Part shown: positions 24,852 through 34,213 of the stretch, in pieces | Layout: the number at the start of each line of letters is the position of its first letter | How positions within the stretch are numbered: the first letter of the stretch is position 1 | Source of the DNA: SAR86 cluster bacterium | GTDB taxonomy: Bacteria > Pseudomonadota > Gammaproteobacteria > Pseudomonadales > Pseudohongiellaceae | Assembly: GCA_002402175.1 (NCBI GenBank) | Contig: NVVJ01000006.1 | Coordinates: forward strand, 48,885 to 101,194 | Reading direction: 5' to 3' | Length of the DNA: 52,310 nt | Program-made: the position numbers and the translations under genes | Notes under the pieces: generated by a model | What the model was told of the DNA's origin: nothing | What the model saw: only the letters and a program-made list of their open reading frames with translations | Database searches by the model: none

Positions 24852-26525
24852 TTATATTTCTCCCTGTTCGGCTGCTTGAATAATGTAGTCCGCTGCTCTA
24901 AAAGCTAAAGCCATAATGGTAATGGTAGGTTGGCCACGGCTTGATGACACCATGCTGCTACCATCGCATATGAACAGATTGGGTATGTCGTGAGATCTGT
25001 TGTATCTGTCGACTACTGATGTGTCTGGATCGTTTCCCATGCGGCAGGTGCCCAACAAGTGTTGAGTCCATGGAGCTCCTTCATCGTAATATCCTTCTAT
25101 CTGAGTTGCGCCCGCTGCTTCCATCAATTCCAATGAACGATCCATAAAAAACTTCATGGTAGCTATGTCATCGGCATGTTCCTGATAGGTAACTCGTATT
25201 GCGGGTCGGCCCCACATGTCCTGTACCGTCGGGTCGAGAGTGACATTATTCGATGACAGAGGCAGGGAGGTTGTATGCCCATCGAAGGAACAACTATGCG
25301 TAAACAAGTGTTGAAGAGATTGTTTATATTCAGCTCCCCAGCTAGGCCCACCGAAGATTCCACCGTTTAATGCTGTTGATATTAAATTGCCACCGAACGG
25401 ATGGCGTGAATCTATACCGCCACCGCCATAAAAACCAAGATCCTCATCTAGAGTCCAAAAATCATGGATAACCCTTGTTGCAGGAATACTCTTATAAGCA
25501 TGCACTGGCTCTTCAAATATACCGATAGCCTGTGAATAACCATTGAACATTAAATTCTTTCCAACCATGCCGCTGGAGTTTGCAAGACCGTCGGGATAGC
25601 GGTCCGATTCGGACAGAAGTAATAATCTGGGAGTCTCGGCACCATTGGCACTCAGCACCACGGCTTTTGCGCGTTGAGCCTGTTCTGTACCATCTTGTTC
25701 CCAATAGACAACTTCGTTAGCTCTTCCGGATTCGTCGGTGTTCACTCTAGAAACAGTACATCCAGTGCGCAGTTCGCAGTTTCCTGAAGCGAGAGCTTTC
25801 GGAATCATAGTCACCATGGTGGAAGATTTGGCATCAACCTCACAGCCGTAGCCATTACAAAGGCCACAATGTATGCAGCCCGGTCGTCCATCATAGGGTT
25901 CAGACAGAATGGCAACAGGTGCGGGATAGGCCGTATAACCCATTTTTTTTGCTGCACGCTCGAGTAAAACGCCAGAGGATTTCACTGGCATCGGGGAGCA
26001 GGGGTAATCGCGCGAGCGGGGTGGGTCCCAGGGACCTTGCAGGCCAGACAAGCCGATTTCCCAATCGACTTTACTGTAGTAGGGCTCCAGATCATTGTAA
26101 GTAATTGGCCAATCGACAAAATTTGTTCCTGCAATTGGTCCACGGACGCTTGCTTCTATAAAATCTATTTCTCTTAGTCGCCAGAAGTTACCTGAAAAAT
26201 GTACGCTGCCACCGCCAACGTTATGCGCATAGCGAAGTGATGAATCACCTATGACGGCTTCTTCATCTTCAGTTTTTCTTCGCGTTTGAGGGTGACCTTT
26301 GCGCCAGTCCCATTCGAGATCGAAGTTGTACTTAATTCCCCATTCATCATGTTTAAAATCGGCTGCTTGAAGATGCGGCCCTTGTTCAAGCACAACAACT
26401 GAGTAACCTGCGGTAGACAATTCTTTGGCGATAATCCCCCCAGCGGAGCCTGAGCCAACAATGACAAAATCTACTTCTTCTGTAGTTGAATAAGTTACAG
26501 ATGCAGAATCTTGCGCCATGATCAT
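24852..26525 (-). CDS. GMC-family oxidoreductase, gluconate/sugar-dehydrogenase type
   Basis: A 557-residue flavoprotein. The FAD Rossmann motif is at the start (IVGSGSAGGIIAKELSTAGY). A cysteine-bearing stretch GCIHCGLCNGYGCEVDAKSS follows, and the C-terminal GMC_oxred_C region has TQHLLGTCRMGNDP carrying the active-site His and LFICDGSSM before SSRGQPTITIMALAFRAADY. This layout fits membrane-associated gluconate/2-keto-sugar or alcohol dehydrogenase large subunits. It overlaps the upstream small-subunit gene by 4 bp (ATGA). No cytochrome c subunit follows, so the electron acceptor is unknown. Confidence 0.87.
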   Translation of the reverse strand: MIMAQDSASVTYSTTEEVDFVIVGSGSAGGIIAKELSTAGYSVVVLEQGPHLQAADFKHDEWGIKYNFDLEWDWRKGHPQTRRKTEDEEAVIGDSSLRYAHNVGGGSVHFSGNFWRLREIDFIEASVRGPIAGTNFVDWPITYNDLEPYYSKVDWEIGLSGLQGPWDPPRSRDYPCSPMPVKSSGVLLERAAKKMGYTAYPAPVAILSEPYDGRPGCIHCGLCNGYGCEVDAKSSTMVTMIPKALASGNCELRTGCTVSRVNTDESGRANEVVYWEQDGTEQAQRAKAVVLSANGAETPRLLLLSESDRYPDGLANSSGMVGKNLMFNGYSQAIGIFEEPVHAYKSIPATRVIHDFWTLDEDLGFYGGGGIDSRHPFGGNLISTALNGGIFGGPSWGAEYKQSLQHLFTHSCSFDGHTTSLPLSSNNVTLDPTVQDMWGRPAIRVTYQEHADDIATMKFFMDRSLELMEAAGATQIEGYYDEGAPWTQHLLGTCRMGNDPDTSVVDRYNRSHDIPNLFICDGSSMVSSSRGQPTITIMALAFRAADYIIQAAEQGEI

Positions 26526-27103
26526 TCTCCCTTCAATGCGTAGTCGGCATCATAGAACCCAAATGGAGGCTGCCATGCATGCTGATCAACAAAGCCAAGT
26601 AGCTCAAAGCCGACCTTGTCTTTATTGCCACCATATTCCGGGAGTGAAAACATTCCTGCAACTGTCAGGAAGCGAATTGTATTGAAGAACTCAGTGGATT
26701 CTATTTCTTTTAACAACTGATCTTGATGCTCTTCACTTAGTAAGTGAAAATATGCAGCGTTATGCTGAACTAAACCCTCGCTTTGCAAATTTCTAAGTCC
26801 TTCTCTTAGTATTTGATGTTGCGCTTCCATATTGTCACCTAGCACTGTATCGATAAAATAGCTCACTCCGGCTTCTGTTGCACCGGGCGATTCGTCGCTT
26901 GGGATTATTCTGGCTGCTATGGCGCTGTACTCGAGAACTTCTTCGTCACTTAAAATATTGTATGCGCCACTATTGATTCTAGCCTCATTAGCTTGATCAC
27001 ATGCAGTTAGAATCATCGGTATAGTCAAAATAATACAGGAGCCTTTTGCTACATCTCCACCAGTATTCAGAAAAGCGCGTCGAGACATTCGTTTCTGGTT
27101 CAT
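26522..27103 (-). CDS. Gluconate 2-dehydrogenase subunit 3-like protein
   Basis: A 193-residue small subunit matching the gluconate 2-dehydrogenase subunit 3 family. It begins with a twin-arginine-like signal SRRAFLNTGG and a lipobox LTAC, suggesting folded export and lipid anchoring of the complex. Family segments include ILSDEEVLEYSAIAARIIPS, GATEAGVSYFIDTVLG and a C-terminal FFNTIRFLTVAGMFSLPEYGG. I chose the internal ATG because it follows AGGA at sensible spacing and starts the signal peptide; longer upstream starts add an unlikely leader. It is coupled to the GMC subunit gene downstream. Confidence 0.85.
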   Translation of the reverse strand: MNQKRMSRRAFLNTGGDVAKGSCIILTIPMILTACDQANEARINSGAYNILSDEEVLEYSAIAARIIPSDESPGATEAGVSYFIDTVLGDNMEAQHQILREGLRNLQSEGLVQHNAAYFHLLSEEHQDQLLKEIESTEFFNTIRFLTVAGMFSLPEYGGNKDKVGFELLGFVDQHAWQPPFGFYDADYALKGE

Positions 27104-27475
27104 AATTCGTTTTCCTGAAGGTAATGTAGTTTGATGCAGCTCAGAGGTTAACATTAATGAAAAACATCAGCGAAGGCACGAACTATTCTTCATTCTGAGA
27201 AAGATTCCGCTAAATTAGTAATTAAAGGGAAGTATTCATCCATTCAGTGCAAGCTTGGTATTTACTGCTTTACTCACGAGGTATATTTAATCATATAAGT
27301 CCAATAATTTTTGAAACGTCGGAAGTATTGGAAAAACCAGGCCCAGAAAATGAAACAAACGTTATAAAGAACTTAAGGACACTGGTAAAATAGTAAGCTA
27401 ACGCTGATTGAAATCGAATGTTACCAACGTAAACGATTCCGCAAATCATAATAATTTCTCTGCTTGGGAGCCCAC
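27104..27475. other. Intergenic region between divergent genes
   Basis: About 370 bp separate the dehydrogenase small-subunit gene from the MBL-fold gene. It is AT-rich and probably holds promoters for both directions. I see no supported gene, hairpin terminator or repeat in it. Confidence 0.4.
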
Positions 27476-28606
27476 ATGATACGCACTCCAACACTATTGA
27501 TTCTAATGTGCTTTGCATTAATCAAATGCAGCACCAATCCATTGATGATATATCAAAATCTGCCAGAGCCTGAACCGGATCAAATTGGCATTCATTTTCT
27601 AAACGTGGGCACTGGCCTGTGTGTGCTAATTGAATATCCCGGCGAAGAAGTTACTCCCCTGCTCTACGATTGCGGCAGTTCGAAGCGGCCTTCACGTTTT
27701 AGTGCGGATCATTTGAAAACTCAGATCCAGCAAGTCACGGCGCGGCACGGTAATTCCGTTAACGTAGTACTGAGTCATCCCCATAGAGACCACACCTCAT
27801 TACTCAAACATGTTTTGGAGGGAGTCAACATCGATCACTTGATGTTTGGTGGTGAGTTCGGCTCATATGACAACTACTCGTTAGGGCTCAAGCGCTGGTC
27901 GGGATTCCAGCGAGCCGTGCTTAAACCCAACACTAGCCAAACTTCTGACAACCCTTATCAACAAAGCCCGGTTGGCTTACTGAGTAATGCTATTGGCGGT
28001 ACAGCGCTCGACGTTCACATAATGGCGGTCGATACCTATCACGGAACAGGCAATATATCGGGCAATGCAATGGTCAACCGTGACAGCCTGGTGCTGTTCT
28101 TTGACTTTGGCGATTTCTCCATGGTGTTGACCGGCGATGCTATTGACCAAACAGAAGTAGAGATGTTGAAGTTCATGGATGACTTTGCGGATTTTCCACA
28201 ACGCTTAACCCTGGTTAGCGCAGCGCACCATGGATCGGATACCAATGGGAGTAGTGGAGCCTACTGGACCCATAGAAGTGATCCGCAAATAGTTACATAC
28301 AGCTCTGGTTTGTTTTTTGGTCACCCACGCTGCGATGTAAGCAACCGTTATTTTTGGCGCGATCCTGCACACTCCACGCCTCGCCTCGCAGAAACACTGG
28401 AACATGCAAGTGTCTGTAACAACGACGGTCACTTTTTTGTATTTAATGGCAAGTCGGTTAAGGCTGATATTGAGCACGCCGCCTACGGAACTAAAGTGAA
28501 CGGCGACATCTCTATCTATACCAATGGCGAGAGTATAGAAATCCACTGCGCACAAACAGCTCATTGCGGATTTGAAGAAGGTTATGTCTCGATTGAATCG
28601 CTGTGA
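27476..28606 (+). CDS. Exported MBL-fold hydrolase, ComEC C-domain-like
   Basis: A 376-residue protein with an N-terminal hydrophobic export signal and then a metallo-beta-lactamase fold. The metal motif is SHPHRDHTSLL (HxHxDH); further ligand regions are in VLTGDAIDQTEVE and LVSAAHHGSDTNGS, as in ComEC-type nuclease/hydrolase domains. The ATG chosen follows GGGAG closely; an upstream in-frame TTG adds four residues. Likely a periplasmic hydrolase; the substrate is not evident. A Lys precedes Cys23, so a lipobox is doubtful. Its stop overlaps the GTG of a small ORF. Confidence 0.8.
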   Translation: MIRTPTLLILMCFALIKCSTNPLMIYQNLPEPEPDQIGIHFLNVGTGLCVLIEYPGEEVTPLLYDCGSSKRPSRFSADHLKTQIQQVTARHGNSVNVVLSHPHRDHTSLLKHVLEGVNIDHLMFGGEFGSYDNYSLGLKRWSGFQRAVLKPNTSQTSDNPYQQSPVGLLSNAIGGTALDVHIMAVDTYHGTGNISGNAMVNRDSLVLFFDFGDFSMVLTGDAIDQTEVEMLKFMDDFADFPQRLTLVSAAHHGSDTNGSSGAYWTHRSDPQIVTYSSGLFFGHPRCDVSNRYFWRDPAHSTPRLAETLEHASVCNNDGHFFVFNGKSVKADIEHAAYGTKVNGDISIYTNGESIEIHCAQTAHCGFEEGYVSIESL

Positions 28607-28749
28607 ATAAAGTAGACTCGGATCAACGAAGGACGGAGAGCTTTCTGTCGCTTAGCCGGGCGCAGCAGCAGCTGGGCCAGATTCTCCGTCTGGGATTCAG
28701 CCAGCAATGGAGCCATGACTATGCACTCAAACAGATTGAAACAAACTAG
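28603..28749 (+). CDS. 48-residue ORF coupled to the MBL-fold gene (uncertain)
   Basis: The frame starts with GTG inside the GTGA junction at the stop of the MBL-fold gene. It encodes a polar, helical-looking peptide (SFLSLSRAQQQLGQILRLGF near the middle) with plausible codon use. It ends overlapping the stop of the convergent downstream gene by 4 bp. It fits neatly into the gap, which argues for coding, but no family or separate ribosome-binding site is seen. Confidence 0.4.
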   Translation: MNKVDSDQRRTESFLSLSRAQQQLGQILRLGFSQQWSHDYALKQIETN

Positions 28750-29759
28750 TTCGACACTTCCTGTACTCTCGCCCCACGCAAGATATTTACCATGCCGTAG
28801 TTACCTTCATGACACGCATACTCATACAGCAAACCAGCTACCTTAGTCATAGGAACCACAGCGGTAAACTTGTCGGTATAAGTTGAAGGGTCTTCGATGG
28901 TGAATTCATAGTCGACAGTAAATTGATCTACCCGAGTGAATCGCTCCGTGAGCAACTTGTCTATGGAAGTCCCTGACTCTCCAAAGCTGGGAGTCAAGCC
29001 GTTGAAGTTACGTGTCTCTACAACAAGGGTATCGCCTTCCCAATGGCCGCGCGAATCGCCCGCCCAAAGTCGAACACTGTCACTAAGACCAGAAGCCTCA
29101 CCGGATGCGTCCATAATAGGAACAATGCGCGCATCGTGAATCATCTCAGTCAGGATAACGACGTTACCTTTGCTTTGAAATATTTGCACATTGTTATTGT
29201 ACAAGCTTGGTGTAAATGGCGGACCGGCGTTAAACCCTACAATACAGCGCTCTGAAAGTCCGCGATCTTCTGGACCATCAGTGCCAATTCCGCCGGCAGC
29301 AATACGCACGGGGCGTGATTCGCCCGTAGTACCTCCGCCATAGACACCCTGCCTGGCGATAGCACCTTCAATCAGGGAAGGAATCTGGCCGTTTAGAGGG
29401 TAGATAATATGCGACGTACGCATGGTTTCGCCAATTCCTGCATTTTCAATCCAGAAATCATTGTAAGATTCGTCAACACCACCCAAGCCAGCAAGAGCTG
29501 CATCGGACCCGGCATCCCTCGAGGCTCGCTGTATCTGTAACTCCCTAATCTCCTGAGCATTAAGAAACTGCCTCTCGCCAAATTTTGCTGGGCGCTCCAT
29601 TGGAGTATCCGAAGAAAAGTTCCATACACCTTGTAAATCCGGTTGCCCCCACTGCGTACGTGGAGCCACGTAATCATCGGCCGCGAAACTACTCAAGGAA
29701 AACGCACAACATATGAGTACTGAGAAGCCATTAAGAAGTGGCGAACCTAATTTATTCAT
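28746..29759 (-). CDS. Secreted protein of unknown function, paralogue A
   Basis: A 337-residue protein with a signal peptide ending SLSSFAADD. The rest has a distinctive conserved pattern: GQPDLQGVWNFSSDTPMERP, GGIGTDGPEDRGLSERC, VQIFQSKGNVVILTEMIHDA, AGDSRGHWEGDTLVVETRNF, DYEFTIEDPSTYTDKF and YEYACHEGNYGM. The same pattern recurs in the protein at 37.7-38.7 kb, so the two are paralogues. I know of similar secreted hypothetical proteins in gammaproteobacteria and acidobacteria, but no function. It is beta-rich, with no enzyme motif identified. Confidence 0.78.
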   Translation of the reverse strand: MNKLGSPLLNGFSVLICCAFSLSSFAADDYVAPRTQWGQPDLQGVWNFSSDTPMERPAKFGERQFLNAQEIRELQIQRASRDAGSDAALAGLGGVDESYNDFWIENAGIGETMRTSHIIYPLNGQIPSLIEGAIARQGVYGGGTTGESRPVRIAAGGIGTDGPEDRGLSERCIVGFNAGPPFTPSLYNNNVQIFQSKGNVVILTEMIHDARIVPIMDASGEASGLSDSVRLWAGDSRGHWEGDTLVVETRNFNGLTPSFGESGTSIDKLLTERFTRVDQFTVDYEFTIEDPSTYTDKFTAVVPMTKVAGLLYEYACHEGNYGMVNILRGARVQEVSN

Positions 29760-29865
29760 GAACTCTCCGTAGGAAAATTATTAAAACGTGTAAACCTGCT
29801 TATGGCCCAAGTATGCAGCACAATTGAGGCATTGGGAATGGCTTAAAGAAATGCCAGGGGACTAT

Positions 29866-30726
29866 CTAGTTGCTGAATCGAATCTCACTCAACACAGGCA
29901 GGTGATCCGATGCATATACTCCATTCCACTGATCAGAGATAACACCGTGACGCTCGACGACAATTGAATCATCAACAAAGATATAGTCAATGCGACTAAC
30001 CAGAGGTGTAAAACTTACTGTAAATCCGCTATTTGTCCCAACAGGGCCATGAGGTGGCGTTAGAGAAACCAGTCGTGAATCACGCAAATAGTCGGTCATG
30101 GTGGCGTATGCCTGCGTTGTAGATGGCACGTTAAAATCTCCAGTTACTATCACTGACTCGCCATCAGTCATTTGCTGAAGTCGCCGTACAATTAGCGCTG
30201 CACTTTCAGTACGTGCCTGCTCACCGCGATGATCAAAGTGCGTGTTCAAAAAGAAAACCTCATGACCTGATTCCCGATCCATAAGCCTGGCCCAGGTAGC
30301 AATGCGGGTAAGAGATGTATCCCAGCTTTTGCTGCCAACAATTTCAGGAGCTTCTGACAACCAAAATGTACCACTGCCCTCTAATTCAAACCGATCGGTT
30401 CGATAAAAGACTGGTGAAAATTCACCTCCATTTTTTCCGTCGTCTCTGCCTACACCAACCCATGAATACTCGGGAAGAAGAACTACAAGATCATCAAGTT
30501 GGCCACGAGTAACTTCCTGCATACCAAGCAAATCTACTTTATGAAACCGGATAATACCAGCGACATGCTCCTTACGATTTGGCCAGACATGCTCACCATC
30601 ATCAGGATTGTTGTAACGAATGTTAAATGTCATTACCTGAAGAGATTGCTGACTGACTTGCTGCGCAAAGGTAATAGGCTGAGTGAATATTACTAGAGTT
30701 ATAACAGTAAAAATTAATCTATTCAT
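29866..30726 (-). CDS. Exported endonuclease/exonuclease/phosphatase-family protein
   Basis: A 286-residue protein with signal peptide (MNRLIFTVITLVIFTQPITF) and the EEP fold. It has MTFNIRYNNPDDGEHVW at the start, DLLGMQEVTRGQLDDL (catalytic Glu), FFLNTHFDHRG, VIVTGDFNVPSTTQAY (Asp-Phe-Asn), RIDYIFVDD and ASDHLPVLSEI (Asp-His). Probably a metal-dependent phosphodiesterase of the periplasm or exterior. Longer in-frame starts exist 21-63 bp upstream; this one begins the signal peptide. A stand-alone gene with its own promoter region. Confidence 0.85.
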   Translation of the reverse strand: MNRLIFTVITLVIFTQPITFAQQVSQQSLQVMTFNIRYNNPDDGEHVWPNRKEHVAGIIRFHKVDLLGMQEVTRGQLDDLVVLLPEYSWVGVGRDDGKNGGEFSPVFYRTDRFELEGSGTFWLSEAPEIVGSKSWDTSLTRIATWARLMDRESGHEVFFLNTHFDHRGEQARTESAALIVRRLQQMTDGESVIVTGDFNVPSTTQAYATMTDYLRDSRLVSLTPPHGPVGTNSGFTVSFTPLVSRIDYIFVDDSIVVERHGVISDQWNGVYASDHLPVLSEIRFSN

Positions 30727-30955
30727 TTTGAATGGACGCCTGTTCATCATGGATGAGAAATATAATGCCAGAGAATGTACAAAAAACACATAAGAATCCC
30801 ATTAGCTTTGTGCATTGTGAATCAGAGATATCAACCGGGATTTTGCGCTATTATTGCTCACGCATAAGATCTACTATCTTACTAAAGAAACCTGTGACAA
30901 TTTCTAGATCATTGTCTGATTTTCCCATTTCGCAACTTCCCAAAAAGGTATAGCT

Positions 30956-31795
30956 ATGTATAAATCGATAATTCGCCCTCTTGGCATTCTGATGTTTGTA
31001 GCTGCCGGAATTACTGTGCAGGCGCACGATTCTACTGCTCACTACATGGCCAACGAAGGGTTGATGGTTGTACACGGTGAGACCAAAGTAATATTCGACC
31101 CTTTGTTCCGCGAAAGCTATGGACAGTACCTACTGCTGCCGCAGGAAATGGAAGAAGCGTTATATGCCGGCACTGCACCTTACGATGGTGTCGATGCTAT
31201 TTTTATTAGCCATCATCATGGCGATCACTTCTCTCCAGCGGATATTCTTCGACTGCTGCGAGAGCAAATCGGCATTCAGCTTTATGCCCCCATGCAAGCT
31301 GTTGTGGCTATGCGTGAAATTGCCAGCGCACAGGACAATGAAGTTTTTGAGAGAGTAACCGCTGTTAGTCTTGCCTATAAAGACGCACCGGTAACATTGA
31401 AAATGGAAGGCCTGTTAATTGAAGCGGTGAGAATTCCACATTCTGGTTGGCCTACAGGCAGATTAGATATAGAAAACATTAGCTGGCGTGTCACTTTGAA
31501 TGATGACACTACGGTTTTGCATATGGGTGATGCCGACCCTAACGATATTCACTTTGCCCTGGACGCTGACTACTGGAGCAGGAATCAGCCCGATATGGCG
31601 TTTCCTCCTTACTGGTTTTTTAGCTCAAGCAATGGTCAGAAAATTCTTCAGCAGAGAATTAATCCGGCACACAGCGTAGGGGTGCATGTGCCTGTCACAA
31701 TACCTGCAGATCCACTGTTGCGACCTGTTGAATTGCGCGCATTCGATTTGTTTACGCAGCCGGGTGAAACCCGTGTTATCTCAGAAAATAATTAA
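30956..31795 (+). CDS. Exported MBL-fold hydrolase (UlaG-like)
   Basis: A 279-residue protein with a signal peptide ending ITVQAHDS and a metallo-beta-lactamase core related to the UlaG/RomA branch. It has GLMVVHGETKVIFDPLF, the metal motif ISHHHGDHFS, then RIPHSGWPTGRLDIENISWR and TTVLHMGDADPND. An AAAAGGTATAG ribosome site precedes the ATG. Located outside the cytoplasm. The substrate is unknown. The gene ends before a clear bidirectional terminator shared with the convergent hydrolase gene. Confidence 0.85.
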   Translation: MYKSIIRPLGILMFVAAGITVQAHDSTAHYMANEGLMVVHGETKVIFDPLFRESYGQYLLLPQEMEEALYAGTAPYDGVDAIFISHHHGDHFSPADILRLLREQIGIQLYAPMQAVVAMREIASAQDNEVFERVTAVSLAYKDAPVTLKMEGLLIEAVRIPHSGWPTGRLDIENISWRVTLNDDTTVLHMGDADPNDIHFALDADYWSRNQPDMAFPPYWFFSSSNGQKILQQRINPAHSVGVHVPVTIPADPLLRPVELRAFDLFTQPGETRVISENN

Positions 31796-31809
31796 GAGGC
31801 ATATAAGAA

Positions 31810-31875
31810 AAAACTGCCAGAAAGAATTAATTCCGTATCGCAAACGGCAATACACTATTCCTTTCTGGCAGTTTT
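31810..31875. terminator. Bidirectional hairpin terminator
   Basis: AAAACTGCCAGAAAG and CTTTCTGGCAGTTTT are exact inverted 15-bp arms around a 36-base loop, with A-rich and T-rich flanks on both sides. It lies between convergent genes and can stop transcription from both. Confidence 0.82.
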
Positions 31876-31893
31876 ATTGATTTTTATTGAGTT

Positions 31894-32925
31894 TTACTTC
31901 CAGCTACTCGCTGGCTCGTCGGGATCTGATTTAAGAAAACGAATCAGGTCCGCATGAAACTGATCTGGAATTTCAATCTGCGGTGCATGACCCACTCCCG
32001 GATAAAGCAACAAGGTTGAATCTTGTAGTTCACTATTTACATGCCTTACTGCCGCTGGAAAGTCGGCAATTAATCCATCTTCTTCACCACCTACAACCAG
32101 AGTTTTAGTGGTGATGTGCTGCCAATCATAAACCACAGGATCGTTGTAAAGCATTCCGCCCTGAAGCCTGCGTACCATTGCCAGGCGAGGCCATTCGCCG
32201 CTCATAGTTTGACCAAACTGACGTCGAACAAATTCCAGATGTGCAGGTGGCCATTTGTCTGGAAAATAATTTAGATGTCCACGAAGTATCGACTGGTATG
32301 TTGCTTGACCAACTCCGCCAGCATAGGGATCGCTCCATTCTCGGCTTTGGCGTGTATCTACCAGGCCAATCTGGTTCACCATTACCACATGAGTTAGCAG
32401 TTCGGGATATACCATCGCAAAACGAGACACAACCATACCACCCATTGAGTGCCCTACTATGGCCAGCTTATCAATATTCAATTCATCGAGAAGCGCCTTC
32501 ATATTGGCTACAACAAAATTGAAATTATAAGGCAGGATAGGCTTTGAAGATTTGCCGTAGCCAATTCGATCAACCGCTAGCACTCTAAAACCTTCAGCTG
32601 CTAACGCATCAATAGTGGTTGTATACGCTTCGGAGTAAAAATTCATACCGTGTTGAATAAATACAACCTGTCCATTAGATGGGCCAGATGGAGGAACGTC
32701 CATATAGGCCATTCTCATGTCCTGACCAAAACGGTTCAGTGCAAGAAAATGTACAGGATAGGGATAAGGAATCTCTTCAAAATTGGCTGAAACCGCACCC
32801 CAATGTGCCGGAGCCTCAGCAGGTGGTTCCGAAGGCCATTCTTCTGCCGCTACAAGGGCCACGCTGGTAACACATAGTGTGAAAGCGGCCAGGGTTGATA
32901 GGATCCTTCTTGTACTAAAAAACAT
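31894..32925 (-). CDS. Exported alpha/beta hydrolase with Ser nucleophile
   Basis: A 343-residue protein with a signal peptide ending VALVAAEE, then an alpha/beta-hydrolase fold. It shows VVFIQHGMNFYSEAY (oxyanion region), VLAVDRIGYGKSS, the nucleophile elbow IVGHSMGGMVVSRFA, GGEEDGLIADFPAA with the acid and GVGHAPQIEIPDQ with the catalytic His. It is likely a periplasmic esterase/lipase-type enzyme. The Ser elbow contrasts with the Asp elbow of the hydrolase at 15.8-16.9 kb, so the two are not equivalent. Confidence 0.87.
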   Translation of the reverse strand: MFFSTRRILSTLAAFTLCVTSVALVAAEEWPSEPPAEAPAHWGAVSANFEEIPYPYPVHFLALNRFGQDMRMAYMDVPPSGPSNGQVVFIQHGMNFYSEAYTTTIDALAAEGFRVLAVDRIGYGKSSKPILPYNFNFVVANMKALLDELNIDKLAIVGHSMGGMVVSRFAMVYPELLTHVVMVNQIGLVDTRQSREWSDPYAGGVGQATYQSILRGHLNYFPDKWPPAHLEFVRRQFGQTMSGEWPRLAMVRRLQGGMLYNDPVVYDWQHITTKTLVVGGEEDGLIADFPAAVRHVNSELQDSTLLLYPGVGHAPQIEIPDQFHADLIRFLKSDPDEPASSWK

Positions 32926-33047
32926 AGTCGTTATTCCTTTATTATTGGTGACATCAGAAATTCAGGATTTTGCGCGAACGGGGATTATTTCACAATTTGA
33001 ACGCAAACAGGGGAAAAATTGATCTCAGCTATCGACCAGTAGCAACG

Positions 33048-33659
33048 CTAGTGTGAGCCCACCACTACCGGATACAAAGAACCTATAAGAAGAAATGCCA
33101 TAGTAAAATTGAAAGCTCTCAATCGAGCATTGTTGGTCAGTATAGCTTTTAGTTTCTGACCCATAATTGTCCACACACTTACAGACGGCAGGTTGATTGC
33201 GCCGAAAATCAGGGCAACGATGACAATAGTTTCCACACTACGGGTCGGCGAATACACACTTATCGCGGTAAGCGCCATCGTCCAGGCTTTAGGATTAACC
33301 CACTGGAACAAAGCCGCCTGAATAAAGGTAAATGGTGTTTTCTTGTTTTTCTTACTGTTCTGACTATCCTGCGGTGCAGCCGCTGTCGCGATTTTGTAAG
33401 CCAGATAGAGCAGATAAGTGATACTGCAAACTCTCAACACGTTGTACGTAACAGGAAAGGTATCGAAGATTTGCACTAGACCTACACCTACCAGCACTAT
33501 CATCAGGGTAAAACCCAAGGCTACACCTAACATATGCGGAATAGTCTGCCTAAAACCAAAATTGGCTCCAGACGCCATTAGCATGAGGTTGTTTGGGCCC
33601 GGTGTAATAGAGGACACAAAGGCGAAGGCCATAAGGGCAGTAATGAGTTCAAATTTCAT
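33048..33659 (-). CDS. LysE/RhtB family exporter
   Basis: A 203-residue membrane protein of the LysE family. It has the opening FVSSITPGPNNLMLMASGAN with the PGPN signature, about six helices and QAALFQWVNPKAWTMALTAI carrying the conserved NPK. It is transcribed away from an Lrp/AsnC regulator across a 72-bp gap, a classic arrangement for an amino-acid exporter induced by its substrate. The substrate is inferred to be an amino acid. It differs from the LysE at 7.7 kb in loop sequences. Confidence 0.88.
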   Translation of the reverse strand: MKFELITALMAFAFVSSITPGPNNLMLMASGANFGFRQTIPHMLGVALGFTLMIVLVGVGLVQIFDTFPVTYNVLRVCSITYLLYLAYKIATAAAPQDSQNSKKNKKTPFTFIQAALFQWVNPKAWTMALTAISVYSPTRSVETIVIVALIFGAINLPSVSVWTIMGQKLKAILTNNARLRAFNFTMAFLLIGSLYPVVVGSH

Positions 33660-33731
33660 GGCGCAACTATAGTCGAATTAAGAAGAAAGATGCTTGCTTA
33701 TTAGGTGCAAAATGCTCTATTTTTGCAATCT

Positions 33732-34184
33732 ATGACTAACTTAGACAGAATTAACGAAAGTATATTGCAAATACTGCGTGAAGACGGCCGTATTAGTAAC
33801 GCCGAGCTAGCGGATCAGATAGGGCTTTCACCCTCCGCTTGTTTGCGACGGGTTCAGGAACTGGAGCGCACCGGTATTATTAAGGGTTATCGAGCGGTGT
33901 TGAACTATGCTGCTCTGGGCATAGGGTTCACTGCTTATATTTCTGTGGGCTTGTCTGATCACACAAAAAAATCACAACTGGCTTTCGAGAAAGCTATAAC
34001 CAGCTCCGCCGAAGTAAGAGAGTGTCATAACATAACTGGCACAGTGGAATATTTATTGCGAGTCGAGACATCGGACCTGGCTGCCTACAAAGTTTTTCAC
34101 ACCGACGTACTTGGCACTCTGCCTCAGGTCAATTCAATTTCAACCTATGTGGTGATGGATTCACCTAAAGATGATCGTGCCTGA
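33732..34184 (+). CDS. Lrp/AsnC family regulator
   Basis: A 150-residue Lrp/AsnC protein. The N-terminal winged helix-turn-helix is seen in LQILREDGRISNAELADQIG, then LSPSACLRRVQELERTGIIK and YRAVLNY. The C-terminal RAM domain follows, with VRECHNITGTVEYLLRVETS and a typical ending. The start at MTNLDRI matches the family's usual N terminus; an upstream GTG would add nine residues. Divergent from a LysE exporter, so it probably regulates it in response to an amino acid. It converges on the NhaC gene. Confidence 0.9.
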   Translation: MTNLDRINESILQILREDGRISNAELADQIGLSPSACLRRVQELERTGIIKGYRAVLNYAALGIGFTAYISVGLSDHTKKSQLAFEKAITSSAEVRECHNITGTVEYLLRVETSDLAAYKVFHTDVLGTLPQVNSISTYVVMDSPKDDRA

Positions 34185-34213
34185 ATAAAATAACTAGATT
34201 TGAGCCTGACTAA

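Noticed and set aside
26522..27154. Longer start for the dehydrogenase small subunit
   Set aside because: Using the upstream start would put about 17 polar residues before the Tat-like signal. The internal ATG has a better-placed ribosome-binding sequence.
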